From Herpetosiphonaceae bacterium (GTDB lineage: Bacteria > Chloroflexota > Chloroflexia > Chloroflexales > Kallotenuaceae), in the NCBI GenBank assembly GCA_030147335.1, contig JASKZZ010000197.1, forward strand, positions 1 through 12,841: DNA of 12,841 nt, written 5' to 3'. The notes beneath the pieces were generated by a model. That model was not told the origin of the DNA, made no database searches, and worked only from the letters and a program-made list of their open reading frames with translations. Below are positions 1-7,397 of the stretch, in pieces. How positions within the stretch are numbered: the stretch's first letter is position 1; each line of letters starts with the position of its first letter. The translations under genes and the position numbers were made by a program.

Positions 1-2
1 TT

Positions 3-95
3 GCTCAACGACTGATTAAGCCAGAATCGCTCTACATGTCGATTATCGTCCCTTACGACGAAGAGCATTCGTTCCGCGATTTGTTGGTTGTTTAA
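3..95 (+). CDS. 3' end of an unrecognised gene (C-terminal 30 residues)
   Basis: In the frame starting at base 3 an open reading frame enters from the left edge and ends at TAA (93-95). The visible tail begins AQRLIKPESLYM and ends FRDLLVV. The other two plus-strand frames hit stops within the first 20 bases, so this is the only forward frame that can carry a protein in from the left. The composition, with hydrophobic and charged residues alternating (SIIVPYDEEHS), looks like real protein, but 30 residues are too few to name a family. It lies in the same direction as the GNAT gene that starts 105 bases later, so the two might share a transcript, although a large inverted repeat sits between them. 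Confidence 0.5.
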   Translation, partial: AQRLIKPESLYMSIIVPYDEEHSFRDLLVV

Positions 96-101
96 AGGAG
101 C

Positions 102-193
102 ATCCGCGAAGGCAGGAACTTTTTGCGTGGGAGCACAAGCCAAACAACGGCTTGTGAACATCTTCTCCCAGAGCCTCCGTGTCCTTCGCGGAT
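102..193. repeat. Nested inverted repeat filling the intergenic gap
   Basis: Three nested palindromic pairs can be read directly. The outer arm ATCCGCGAAGG (102-112) pairs perfectly with CCTTCGCGGAT (183-193). The middle arm TGGGAG (128-133) pairs with CTCCCA (165-170). The inner arm CACAAGCC (134-141) pairs with GGCTTGTG (149-156) around a 7-base loop. Middle and inner stems are contiguous on the 5' side and separated by an 8-base bulge on the 3' side. The element occupies nearly the whole gap between the upstream stop (95) and the acetyltransferase ATG (201). The right end (CCGTGTCCTTCGCGGAT) resembles a 'GTGTCCTTCGTGGAT'-type dispersed repeat that I recall from Chloroflexota and some other genomes. 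That link is from memory and unverified. There is no T-tract after the stem, so it is not a classical intrinsic terminator. Confidence 0.75.
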
Positions 194-200
194 CAATTGT

Positions 201-710
201 ATGACAGTCTTAGTCCAAGAAGTTACTGGCGACGATATCAAGCCGCTGATTCCACTACTCCTGCTAGCCGAGGAGTCGAAGAGCGCGCTGCAGTGGAGCC
301 TCAACCACATGTCCGACTCCGTGTACCGCATGGATGACGACGACCGGCTGGTTGGCGCTGCGACCATGCAGTGGCGTAATAATCCGTGTGAGCTGATGGA
401 GCTGGCAATCGACGAGGTGCAGCAGGGACATGGCTATGGCAAGCTACTCGTAGCCTGGCTTTTGGACGAGGCGCGACGCCGTGGCAAGCAGCAGATGCTT
501 GTAGGCACCGCAAACTCCAGCATCAACAACATTGCTTTTTATCAAAAGTGCGGTTTTAGGATGGATCATGTGCGCCAAGACTACTTCTGGTATTACCGCA
601 CGCCGCACTACGAAAACAACATTCAAATTCGTGACATGCTCGTGTTCCGCTACGATCTGGATATCAATAACGTGCAGGGATCAGGGCGAAAATCGAGAAT
701 GCGCCGATGA
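201..710 (+). CDS. GNAT-family N-acetyltransferase
   Basis: This is a 169-residue protein of the GCN5-related N-acetyltransferase fold, transferring an acyl group from acyl-CoA to an unidentified amine. The acetyl-CoA pyrophosphate-binding loop (motif A) is QQGHGYGK at residues 74-81, preceded by the beta-4 stretch ELMELAIDE. Motif B is visible as NSSINNIAFYQKCGF (105-119), an arrangement I associate with YvbK-like acetyltransferases. The frame is open upstream to a TTG at 123, but that extension runs through the inverted repeat and reads as unlikely protein (Cys/Pro/Ser rich). The ATG at 201, followed by the usual beta-1 strand (TVLVQEV), is therefore preferred. No Shine-Dalgarno sequence precedes it, so the start is likely but not certain. 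The tail (GSGRKSRMRR) is basic. The gene converges on the minus-strand operon with only 5 bases between the stop codons. A role in acetylating the glycan made by the operon is possible but unsupported. Confidence 0.9.
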   Translation: MTVLVQEVTGDDIKPLIPLLLLAEESKSALQWSLNHMSDSVYRMDDDDRLVGAATMQWRNNPCELMELAIDEVQQGHGYGKLLVAWLLDEARRRGKQQMLVGTANSSINNIAFYQKCGFRMDHVRQDYFWYYRTPHYENNIQIRDMLVFRYDLDINNVQGSGRKSRMRR

Positions 711-715
711 TAAAG

Positions 716-2374
716 TTAATGTACACGCCAAATCATCATATCCTCTAAATCAGTACCCGTCCCTAAACACGCATCAAGTTCAGCATTGAGTTCTGGGTTA
801 GATGTACCCCAGACCAATACTGCGTCGTACGCCCTACCAAGACCGGAGCACTGTTCCGCAACGTAGTCAAGATCGTTGAAGTCTGGCAAATAATAAGCTG
901 GAACTGAGATTCCTTGTTTCCTAACCACCGGACCATTCATAAAAACTGATGATACAAAGCCTCCGTGCTCCAACGTGTACGTTGTACTAAAGTGGTTTCC
1001 GCCATAGATGACGTTAAATGTACGGAGCAGAGGCGGCATGTACAATTGGGAGTCTATGGCTTTCAGCACCAGCACACGGCGCAGTGGTGTCAAAGTATTG
1101 ATTTGATTGCTCCATTCCCTGGCTTGCCGCGCATACAGTTGTGCATACAATATCGTCCCGTTGATGCTTAGGAGACATAAAGCTATAGAACAAATAGAGA
1201 TAAGGCGCGTAGTGCGACTGCCAGGTGATGGTAGACGGACTGCAGCAAGTACGATTACGACAATGAACAGCAATGGGCGCGGCTCGACAACATTTATGTC
1301 ACTAGTGGCGCTAGGAATCAGCACATACACAATACTGAGCACTGCAACGGCTGCCACAATGCGGTGTGCAACGAACTGAGGCATCCGCACAGTACTCCAT
1401 ACCAGCAGTGCGCCAATTACTAGGATCAGCAAGCAGAGCACGCCGTTGTACATCGTGAGTCCGGGATTTGGAGGCACAAACTGGTGGGGTAGCGTGAAGA
1501 GTTGGAAAGGCGTAACGAGCTTATTGAGCCAGTAGTAATCGACGTCCGGCAACAATGACTGGTTGAGCGGCTTCAACGCTCTGATCGACACCGCTGCCAC
1601 AAGGGTCATGAATATTGCAGCTTGAGCGAGGTGTTGCGTCGTGAAAGGTAGCCGTCGAATCACCATAGCGCTACACCAGATTATGGGAGCCATTAGCATG
1701 GCAATTATCCCCAGGACTGGGCGGGTAATGAGCAATAGCGGTAGTGCACTGTTGATTGCTACAAGCAGGTAGCCATAGTGGTGCAGCCGACGCAGATCCA
1801 CAGCTGCAAATGAAGCAATGACAACGATTGTTAGTACCCATGCTAACAGATGAGCCGTGTACAGCAGGAACAGCAGAATTGCCAGCAGCGCGAGGTACCT
1901 ATGGCGTTGCTCCGCGTGCCATCGCACATAAGCAACAACCGCGTACAAACCTATCGCTACGCCGAAGGAGAAGTTAAGCCAGCCGGAAGTAAAACCGAAG
2001 TTGTAAGCCAGAACTGGCGTTAGCAGGAAGAATGGCCAAACACGGGCCGTTTCGCGGAGAAACAGCCACATACCACCCCAAAACAGCGTCAGGTATAGAC
2101 TTACGAGTAAACGGCCCGCAAGAGTCATTGGCATTAAGGAGCCAAGACCAACCAAAAAGATCGTGGCGAGTGCATTTGAACGTAAATACCAGCCTGGACG
2201 AATAACGTACCCGTCAGCGTAGCCCCATTGAGGATCATGGTAGTGTGCGACCACCTGCGCTTCCAACAGGTGATTGGGGTAGTCGAATAACGGGGGATAG
2301 GTACTGATCCAGATTGGCACGAGCATACCAGCTAACATGAGAAGCTGCAGCATCCACAACCGGCGCAACAGCAT
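716..2374 (-). CDS. Polytopic GT-C-like membrane protein
   Basis: This is a 552-residue, very hydrophobic protein with roughly ten or more membrane segments and a soluble C-terminal tail of about 110 residues. After the first helix comes PPLFDYPNHLLEA (residues 27-39), with Asp31 in the first outward-facing loop. An acidic residue here followed by Pro/His is typical of GT-C membrane glycosyltransferases that use lipid-linked sugars. I recognise the 'DYPNH' form from uncharacterised membrane proteins of such loci. The frame also offers a GTG at 2377, directly abutting the ATPase stop. However, AGGAG at 2381-2385 lies 6 bases from the ATG at 2374 and only 3 from the GTG, so the ATG is chosen. 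It is the last gene of the operon and is more A/T-rich than the GT2 genes in the rows I counted. It could equally be a polymerase or ligase-type protein; only membrane topology and the loop motif support the call. Confidence 0.8.
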   Translation of the reverse strand: MLLRRLWMLQLLMLAGMLVPIWISTYPPLFDYPNHLLEAQVVAHYHDPQWGYADGYVIRPGWYLRSNALATIFLVGLGSLMPMTLAGRLLVSLYLTLFWGGMWLFLRETARVWPFFLLTPVLAYNFGFTSGWLNFSFGVAIGLYAVVAYVRWHAEQRHRYLALLAILLFLLYTAHLLAWVLTIVVIASFAAVDLRRLHHYGYLLVAINSALPLLLITRPVLGIIAMLMAPIIWCSAMVIRRLPFTTQHLAQAAIFMTLVAAVSIRALKPLNQSLLPDVDYYWLNKLVTPFQLFTLPHQFVPPNPGLTMYNGVLCLLILVIGALLVWSTVRMPQFVAHRIVAAVAVLSIVYVLIPSATSDINVVEPRPLLFIVVIVLAAVRLPSPGSRTTRLISICSIALCLLSINGTILYAQLYARQAREWSNQINTLTPLRRVLVLKAIDSQLYMPPLLRTFNVIYGGNHFSTTYTLEHGGFVSSVFMNGPVVRKQGISVPAYYLPDFNDLDYVAEQCSGLGRAYDAVLVWGTSNPELNAELDACLGTGTDLEDMMIWRVH

Positions 2375-2377
2375 CAC

Positions 2378-3172
2378 TTACTCCTGTGCCACCAAATCGT
2401 GTGAAGCGTACGACTCCAGCACGCGGTCATGGTTGGCGGGGCTAGGCTGAAAGTTAGCTTCGTAGGCAGCGACAACATGCTCAACCGGCCCGTCTACCGC
2501 CAGTTGGCCATCTTTCAGCCATATTGCTCGGCTGCAGAATTGTTGTACCATGTGCATATCGTGAGATACAAGCACCAGTGTCACGCCTGCACGACGAAAT
2601 GCCGCAATTCGATCCACGCATTTTTGCTGAAACGCGCCATCGCCCACGGCCAAGGCTTCGTCAACAATGAGCACCTGTGGATCGACATGCATAGCAACGC
2701 CAAACGCGAGGCGCATCCGCATTCCGGCACTGTATGTACGCAACGGCTGATCAATAAAATCCTCGATCTCGGCGAAGCGAACGATTGAATCATAGCGCTC
2801 GTTTACCTCTGCTCGGCGCAATCCCGCTATAATTGCACTCACATACAGGTTTTCGCGTCCTGTAAGATGCGGATGAAAGCCAACCCCCAGATCAAGTAGT
2901 GCTGCAACTCGTCCTTGTATCTGCACATTACCCGACGTTGCGCGCCCCAGACTACAAATCAAGCGCAGGAGCGTACTTTTGCCAGCGCCATTCCGGCCAA
3001 TAATTGCAACAGACTCGCCCGACGTTATCGAAAACGACACGTCCCTTAATGCCCAGAATGGCTTGCCGCGGCGCACCGCGCCTACCATTTGGCTCATTGC
3101 CTGCTGAAATGTACGCGGCGCACCTTCTTGGAGCCAGTAGCGCTTGCTTAGTTGTTCAACGTGGATAGCCAC
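2378..3172 (-). CDS. ABC transporter ATP-binding protein, polysaccharide export (Wzt/TagH/KpsT type)
   Basis: This 264-residue ATPase powers export of a lipid-linked glycan through the permease encoded just upstream. Walker A is GRNGAGKST (59-67), the ABC signature is YSAGM (147-151), Walker B is VLIVDE (167-172) and the H-loop His is in VSHD (202-205). The stretch LLDLGVGFHPHLTGREN (92-108) is diagnostic of the polysaccharide/teichoic-acid export subfamily. After the H-loop region there are only about 40 residues, so the carbohydrate-binding C-terminal domain of long Wzt proteins (O8/O9a type) is absent. That favours the short KpsT/TagH-like mode, in which export does not depend on recognition of a capped chain end. 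The start is GTG at 3172, one base after the permease stop, with AGAGG at 3178-3182 five bases upstream. The tail ends at 2378, immediately before the next gene. Confidence 0.95.
   Translation of the reverse strand: MAIHVEQLSKRYWLQEGAPRTFQQAMSQMVGAVRRGKPFWALRDVSFSITSGESVAIIGRNGAGKSTLLRLICSLGRATSGNVQIQGRVAALLDLGVGFHPHLTGRENLYVSAIIAGLRRAEVNERYDSIVRFAEIEDFIDQPLRTYSAGMRMRLAFGVAMHVDPQVLIVDEALAVGDGAFQQKCVDRIAAFRRAGVTLVLVSHDMHMVQQFCSRAIWLKDGQLAVDGPVEHVVAAYEANFQPSPANHDRVLESYASHDLVAQE
2381..2385 (-). promoter_or_regulatory. Ribosome binding site that decides the start of the last operon gene
   Basis: The minus strand reads AGGAG here, followed by TAAGTG and then ATG at 2374. Spacing to that ATG is 6 bases, against 3 to the in-frame GTG at 2377. 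The site lies inside the last codons of the ATPase gene, so reinitiation after its TAA stop (2378-2380) is plausible. Confidence 0.7.
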
Positions 3173-3946
3173 CTAAACCTCTTCCACAAATACATCTTCG
3201 AGCGCACGAAACAGTGCAAAGCTCCCGGCGAGCATGAAACAGCCAACAACACCCCAAGCGCCAAGCGCAACCCAGTTCGGGGCGCGGCCATGCAGTGTTA
3301 CCGCTCGATGCGCCTCCACCAACACTGCTGCCGGATTGAACAAGAACCAACGCGCCTTTTGTGGCGCGATTCGATCCACATCGTAAAACAGCGGCGTCAG
3401 ATAAAACCAAAGCAGCATACCTACACCTAACAGATGCTGCACATCGCGAATCACAACGCCAAGCGATGCAACCAACATCGCGAAGGCCAACGTTATGATC
3501 GCTTGTATAAGCCAGATCAAGGGCAACAAGAGTAACATCGGTGTAAATCCAACACCCTCGACCCACAGAAATACGAGCAGGACGGGTAACGCCAGCAGAT
3601 AGAGCATGAAATTCGTGGCGGTCACGACTGCGGGTAACATCGAGCGCGGAAAAAACGGTGTACGAACGAGATCACGATTATCGAACAATGTTCCCGCGCT
3701 GGTCTGTACTGCGGCCTGGAACCACGTCCACGGTAACAGACCACTATAAATAAAGGTTGCATAATTTGGGATATTCAGTGGCACGATCTGGGTGAACAAA
3801 ACATGTAATATCAGCAGCGTGCCCAGTGGATTTAGGACTGCCCACAGTATGCCGAGAAGCGATCCTTTATAGCGGATGCGTAACTCGCGACCAACCAGGG
3901 CTGCCGTAACATCGGCTAGGTAGCCGGGCGAACGAGCAATGTTCAC
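3173..3946 (-). CDS. ABC-2 type permease, polysaccharide export (Wzm/TagG type)
   Basis: This is a 257-residue inner-membrane permease, the partner of the adjacent ATPase. It shows the family layout: an amphipathic N-terminal stretch with RELRIRYKGSLLG (20-32), then about six membrane helices (roughly 31-51, 62-81, 105-128, 135-165, 171-188 and 226-247). Conserved family sites visible are LNPL (38-41), GLLPWTWF (69-76), YLTPLFY and FNPAA before the last helix. Length matches the family norm of 255-280. The start is a GTG at 3946 that overlaps the preceding stop as GTGA (3943-3946). A strong GGAGGA (3952-3957) sits 5 bases upstream, inside the preceding gene, so translation is probably coupled. 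Two-component exporters of this kind move a finished, lipid-linked chain rather than single repeat units, which implies chain elongation on the cytoplasmic side. Confidence 0.95.
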   Translation of the reverse strand: MNIARSPGYLADVTAALVGRELRIRYKGSLLGILWAVLNPLGTLLILHVLFTQIVPLNIPNYATFIYSGLLPWTWFQAAVQTSAGTLFDNRDLVRTPFFPRSMLPAVVTATNFMLYLLALPVLLVFLWVEGVGFTPMLLLLPLIWLIQAIITLAFAMLVASLGVVIRDVQHLLGVGMLLWFYLTPLFYDVDRIAPQKARWFLFNPAAVLVEAHRAVTLHGRAPNWVALGAWGVVGCFMLAGSFALFRALEDVFVEEV

Positions 3947-6093
3947 GGCAATCCTCCGTCAAATTTCGCGCGAAGTGCTTCCCGTCTCACACGATACAAC
4001 CCAAAATGAGCATCTTCATACAGCAGATCGTACCATTGGCGACGCACAGCCGGATGCGTAAGTGCGAATAAACCCCACTCGTCGGCAGCGGATCGAGGAC
4101 GCCGATCAATAATGAGATGTGTAATGCCGCTGTCGTACAACGTTTCAAGCGCTTGATCTTGGTGTTCGGAAGTTGCCCAGGCGAGCGCACGAATCGACGT
4201 AGCATTCGCCCAAACTCGTTGATGGCGGGTATAAAATTCTTCGCCACCACTCCAGGTCAAAATATACGCATCGTCAGGTACAGTCGCATTCGCGTAGTTC
4301 CACACACCGTAAGACGTCACTGTTCGCGTCAGATATTGCTCGCTTCCTTCCGCACCAATCACCACACCCAATGGTAAGCCATGTAACGTTGAATTGAGCC
4401 AATCCGTGTTCCTAGCATGATCGCGCTCGTGTAGCGAAGTAAATAGTGGGAGGTTGAGTACCAGTAACACGAGCAACACGCTAGCTCCCAGTGTTTGAGC
4501 ACGCCGGCCACCATAGAGCCACAACAATTCTCCGAACCAGCGGACGGCAACAGCGGCTAGCACAGCCAGAATCGGCATCACCGGCACAAGAAAACGCATT
4601 TGAAAACTTGACAGCGGCGATGCCCAGAAAGCCACAAAACACACCACAAATATCAACATCCACCGTAATTCGCGCTGCAACCGCTTGAATGCTACAAGCG
4701 GCAGCACGATCAAGAAGACTGGACCAAGTGTACCATCATAACTTGCAGCATGAATCGTTAAGTGCCACGGCAGGGTAATGAGATTCCATAGCGTCCGGCT
4801 CCGTCCGAAATGATCAAGAAACCGGCCAAGCCCTTGATTCGTCACCTCGTCCCAGCGATGAGCTGGCGCGCCAAAAAGATGATACAGCTCTGGGAAGACG
4901 GGATTGCCGGTCGCCCACCAGCTTCTCGCGTACCAGGGCAGCGGGAACAAGAGCGCCAGTGCTCCTAGAATCAATGCGGGGCGAAGTGACAGCCATATGC
5001 TCCGGTGCTTGAACCATAGCTCAATCACTAATAAAGAACAGATTAATCCCCAAACTATCAGTGCCAAATGTTTTGTGGCAAGGGCTAGACCCAGATTAAG
5101 TGCGCCAATGACCAACCATTGTGGCTCTTCCGCGTCCAGAAAACGCAGCACAGCATAGATCGCTACTGTAACGTGGAGAGCTAAGGCAAGATCAATATAC
5201 GCGGTCGAGGCTTCCCACATCACGGTTGGTATCGTTGCAAATAAGGCAGTCGCCAAGAACGGATGGGGATTCGATGTAAATCTTGTCGATAGCTCATACA
5301 CCAGCAGTGCCAGGAGCGGCATACATGCAAAGTGCAGCAAGGTTGCCGCTGGTTGTCCGCCAATCGCTAAACCATAACCAAACCAAAGCTCCCACGTCAT
5401 TGGATAAAGCGAGACATAGTCGGTCGGAACATCAACCAAACGGCCATGCTGTAGGTAGCGCTGAGGATATGCTAAGTGATACCACAGTGCATCAAACGAG
5501 CTTTCGGGAGCGAGCGCCGCGATAAATGCACAGCCAACCGCGAGCAGTGTACAAACCAGCCATATCCAGTCCGGTGGGAGATGGAGCTTTGGTTGCAGCA
5601 GTTGCGGCTGTATCGGCCTGCTGCTGCGAATGAACCACCACCCAATGCCAACTACCACTGGCACAACCGCGCAAACGCGCAGTGCCTCGCTGCGATACAG
5701 ACCTAGCGAGGCGAGCGCCAATCCGTGGTAGGCGAACGTGCCGATGCCAAGTGCAGCGACAACGGGCAGCTGTTCAGAGCGACCTGTGAAACGCCATTGA
5801 AACGCATGCGCGATACCAATGCCAACGAACATCGCACTGATTAACAGGAAGGACGCACCCAGGACGCCGGATCCAGCGCGGACTACTGCCTCGCCGAAAT
5901 ATGGCAAGGATCGATCGCCGTATAGACGTGGAAACGCAAACCGACCATCGACAAGTTGCCGCGCACCACCCGCATAATAATTCACCAAAACGCCGCCGCC
6001 CCAGAGCAGCACGAGCGTAAGGATTAACCAAGCGCGTATTTGGGGCAAAGCGAACCGCCGTTGCATGAGTTGCGCAAACGACAGGCGCATCAT
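3943..6093 (-). CDS. Large GT-C-like membrane glycosyltransferase candidate
   Basis: This is a 716-residue polytopic protein with about a dozen membrane segments across residues 20-560 and a soluble C-terminal domain of about 150 residues. The first large outward loop carries ESSFDALWYHLAYPQRYL (197-214), with Asp201 followed by WYH, and a later loop carries TAYIDLALA (297-305). This pairing of a loop-1 Asp with a later 'Y-hydrophobic-D' motif is what I recognise from mannosyl/arabinosyl-type GT-C proteins that use polyprenyl-phosphate sugars. The frame is open to 6132, but the ATG at 6093 is preferred. It forms an ATGA overlap with the upstream GT2 stop, matching other junctions in the operon, and is followed at once by basic residues and the first helix. 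The Shine-Dalgarno is weak (AAGG about 8 bases away), consistent with coupled translation. The substrate cannot be told; the alternative is an uncharacterised membrane protein without transferase activity. Confidence 0.82.
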   Translation of the reverse strand: MMRLSFAQLMQRRFALPQIRAWLILTLVLLWGGGVLVNYYAGGARQLVDGRFAFPRLYGDRSLPYFGEAVVRAGSGVLGASFLLISAMFVGIGIAHAFQWRFTGRSEQLPVVAALGIGTFAYHGLALASLGLYRSEALRVCAVVPVVVGIGWWFIRSSRPIQPQLLQPKLHLPPDWIWLVCTLLAVGCAFIAALAPESSFDALWYHLAYPQRYLQHGRLVDVPTDYVSLYPMTWELWFGYGLAIGGQPAATLLHFACMPLLALLVYELSTRFTSNPHPFLATALFATIPTVMWEASTAYIDLALALHVTVAIYAVLRFLDAEEPQWLVIGALNLGLALATKHLALIVWGLICSLLVIELWFKHRSIWLSLRPALILGALALLFPLPWYARSWWATGNPVFPELYHLFGAPAHRWDEVTNQGLGRFLDHFGRSRTLWNLITLPWHLTIHAASYDGTLGPVFLIVLPLVAFKRLQRELRWMLIFVVCFVAFWASPLSSFQMRFLVPVMPILAVLAAVAVRWFGELLWLYGGRRAQTLGASVLLVLLVLNLPLFTSLHERDHARNTDWLNSTLHGLPLGVVIGAEGSEQYLTRTVTSYGVWNYANATVPDDAYILTWSGGEEFYTRHQRVWANATSIRALAWATSEHQDQALETLYDSGITHLIIDRRPRSAADEWGLFALTHPAVRRQWYDLLYEDAHFGLYRVRREALRAKFDGGLP
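3952..3957 (-). promoter_or_regulatory. Strong ribosome binding site for the exporter permease
   Basis: GGAGGA on the minus strand lies 5 bases before the GTG at 3946. It is the closest match to the consensus in the operon and is embedded in the last codons of the preceding GT-C-like gene (Asp-Gly-Gly-Leu-Pro). It supports the GTG start and independent loading of ribosomes on the exporter genes despite the GTGA overlap. Confidence 0.75.
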
Positions 6094-7397
6094 GCTGGTG
6101 CCTTGGTCTCGACTCGTTCGCCTGCAGCCCAACGAAAAGCCCTACCGGCTAGTGCTGGTCGTTGCAACGAGTGATCGGTCTCGGCGAGCATGATCTCAAT
6201 TTTCGGCCCAAGCTGTGCGATCAATTGATCGGCAATATAGCGGCGTACTGGTTCCTCAATCGAGTTCTCGATGTGGAGCGTACCGATCTGCTCGCCTCGG
6301 CACCAAACAATGATGTTGCTCGGCCCCTCAACCCACAGCTCTGGCAGGACATGTGGTAAGCCGCAGGATATATCGATATGGAAAGTTGGAATAGGGGTCG
6401 CTTCCGCCTGATAGCTTCGCAGCGCTTCCCACGACTCAAGCGCGTCACGAACTCCACGCCAGTAGGCGTAGCCACGTGCATGCCCAAAGAGGACGTTCCA
6501 TTTGCGACGCATTTGTAGCCGCTCAAAGACTGGCAGCAGCCATACCAAAAACGCAACCATGGGGTCGGCTAAGAACGGCAACCACAGCGCCATTCGTACG
6601 AGCAAACCGTAGCGTCCACCAGGGATCTTCATTAACCGAAGGCCTGACCGTAGCTCAGTGTGCTTCCTTCCCAGCACGACATCGCCCCGCCCCTCCTGGC
6701 GTGTGGCGCGCAGCACACCAGCAACCGTTGTCCGGTGATAATGGCGTGCACGTGCGCGACGCTCGGCAATAAATTGAATGCCAGCACGCAACAGCCGATA
6801 TCCTAGCTCGTAGTCCTCGCCGCCATAGCCACGAAAATCGGGATCGAAGCCGCCAACGCGCAGAAAATCTTCTCGTCGCAATGAAACATTGCCGGCACAA
6901 AAGTCACGCAGCCCTGGTTGTCGTCCTGGTAGTGCGCGCCGATGATACATATCTTCCCACCACGCCCAAACGCCGAGATGATACAGCGACTCACGTCGCT
7001 CGCGGACCACAAGGCAATCGCCAAGTACAGCGATTGGAGTTCCGGCAGCATGATGCCGCAGATGTGTCGCCAATAAGTCGGGCTCGGGCACGACATCATC
7101 GTCAAGGAAAACAACAACGTCCGCTGCGGCTAGCTGCACACCTGTATTCCGAGCCGTCGCTTGCCCACTGTTCGGCTGGAGATGCCAGCGCAAATGCCGA
7201 ATGCGCCCTTCCGATTGCCACGCGCCAAGCATCAGAGACGAATCATCGGTTGCGCCGTCCAGCACAACAATCACCTCAAACTGATCCTGGGGCAGCGTTT
7301 GATGGCCTAACCCTTCGAGCACTAATTCAAGGGTCGCTCTTCGGTTATAGCTAGGAATGACAACACTGCATACAAGTTCGCATACAAGTCCGCTCAT
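6090..7397 (-). CDS. Family 2 glycosyltransferase with C-terminal accessory module
   Basis: This is a 435-residue GT-A-fold enzyme transferring a sugar from a nucleotide-sugar donor in the cytoplasm. The N-terminal Rossmann half has SVVIPSYNRR (11-20) and the donor-binding Asp in VVLDGATDD (44-52). The metal-binding motif is FLDDD (97-101), the acceptor region is GNVSLRR (169-175) with VGGFD (181-185), and GGED (192-195) supplies the catalytic acid/base. A hydrophobic stretch at about 262-292 probably binds the membrane. Residues about 338-400 form a separate beta-rich region (FHIDIS, IIVWCRGEQIGTLHIEN) that is not part of the GT fold. It resembles the N-terminal region of the next two genes upstream. 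The ATG at 7397 makes an ATGA overlap with the preceding gene, with GAGGAG at 7404-7409 six bases away. Donor and acceptor are unknown. Confidence 0.93.
   Translation of the reverse strand: MSGLVCELVCSVVIPSYNRRATLELVLEGLGHQTLPQDQFEVIVVLDGATDDSSLMLGAWQSEGRIRHLRWHLQPNSGQATARNTGVQLAAADVVVFLDDDVVPEPDLLATHLRHHAAGTPIAVLGDCLVVRERRESLYHLGVWAWWEDMYHRRALPGRQPGLRDFCAGNVSLRREDFLRVGGFDPDFRGYGGEDYELGYRLLRAGIQFIAERRARARHYHRTTVAGVLRATRQEGRGDVVLGRKHTELRSGLRLMKIPGGRYGLLVRMALWLPFLADPMVAFLVWLLPVFERLQMRRKWNVLFGHARGYAYWRGVRDALESWEALRSYQAEATPIPTFHIDISCGLPHVLPELWVEGPSNIIVWCRGEQIGTLHIENSIEEPVRRYIADQLIAQLGPKIEIMLAETDHSLQRPALAGRAFRWAAGERVETKAPA

Noticed and set aside
93..100. Shine-Dalgarno-like TAAAGGAG right after the first stop
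   Set aside because: No start codon follows within 5-12 bases; the nearest candidate (TTG at 123) is too far and opens the repeat-derived extension.
134..156. Hairpin considered as an intrinsic terminator for the gene ending at 95
   Set aside because: There is no run of T after the stem on either strand; the T-run at 120-124 precedes it, and an outer palindrome encloses it.
123..200. Extended N-terminus for the acetyltransferase from TTG at 123
   Set aside because: The extension is encoded by the inverted repeat and reads as unstructured Cys/Pro/Ser sequence; the fold begins normally at the ATG at 201.
3156..3566. A 136-codon minus-strand frame inside the permease gene
   Set aside because: It is an out-of-frame translation, very rich in Cys, Arg and Gly, while the permease frame carries all ABC-2 motifs.
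6094..6132. Longer start for the 716-residue membrane protein
   Set aside because: It would add 13 charged residues and overlap the upstream gene by 43 bases; the ATG at 6093 gives the ATGA junction seen elsewhere in the operon.
6881..7354. A 157-codon plus-strand open frame within the module-bearing GT2 at 6090-7397
   Set aside because: It lies wholly opposite the conserved catalytic half of that gene, has no recognisable motif and an unlikely composition.
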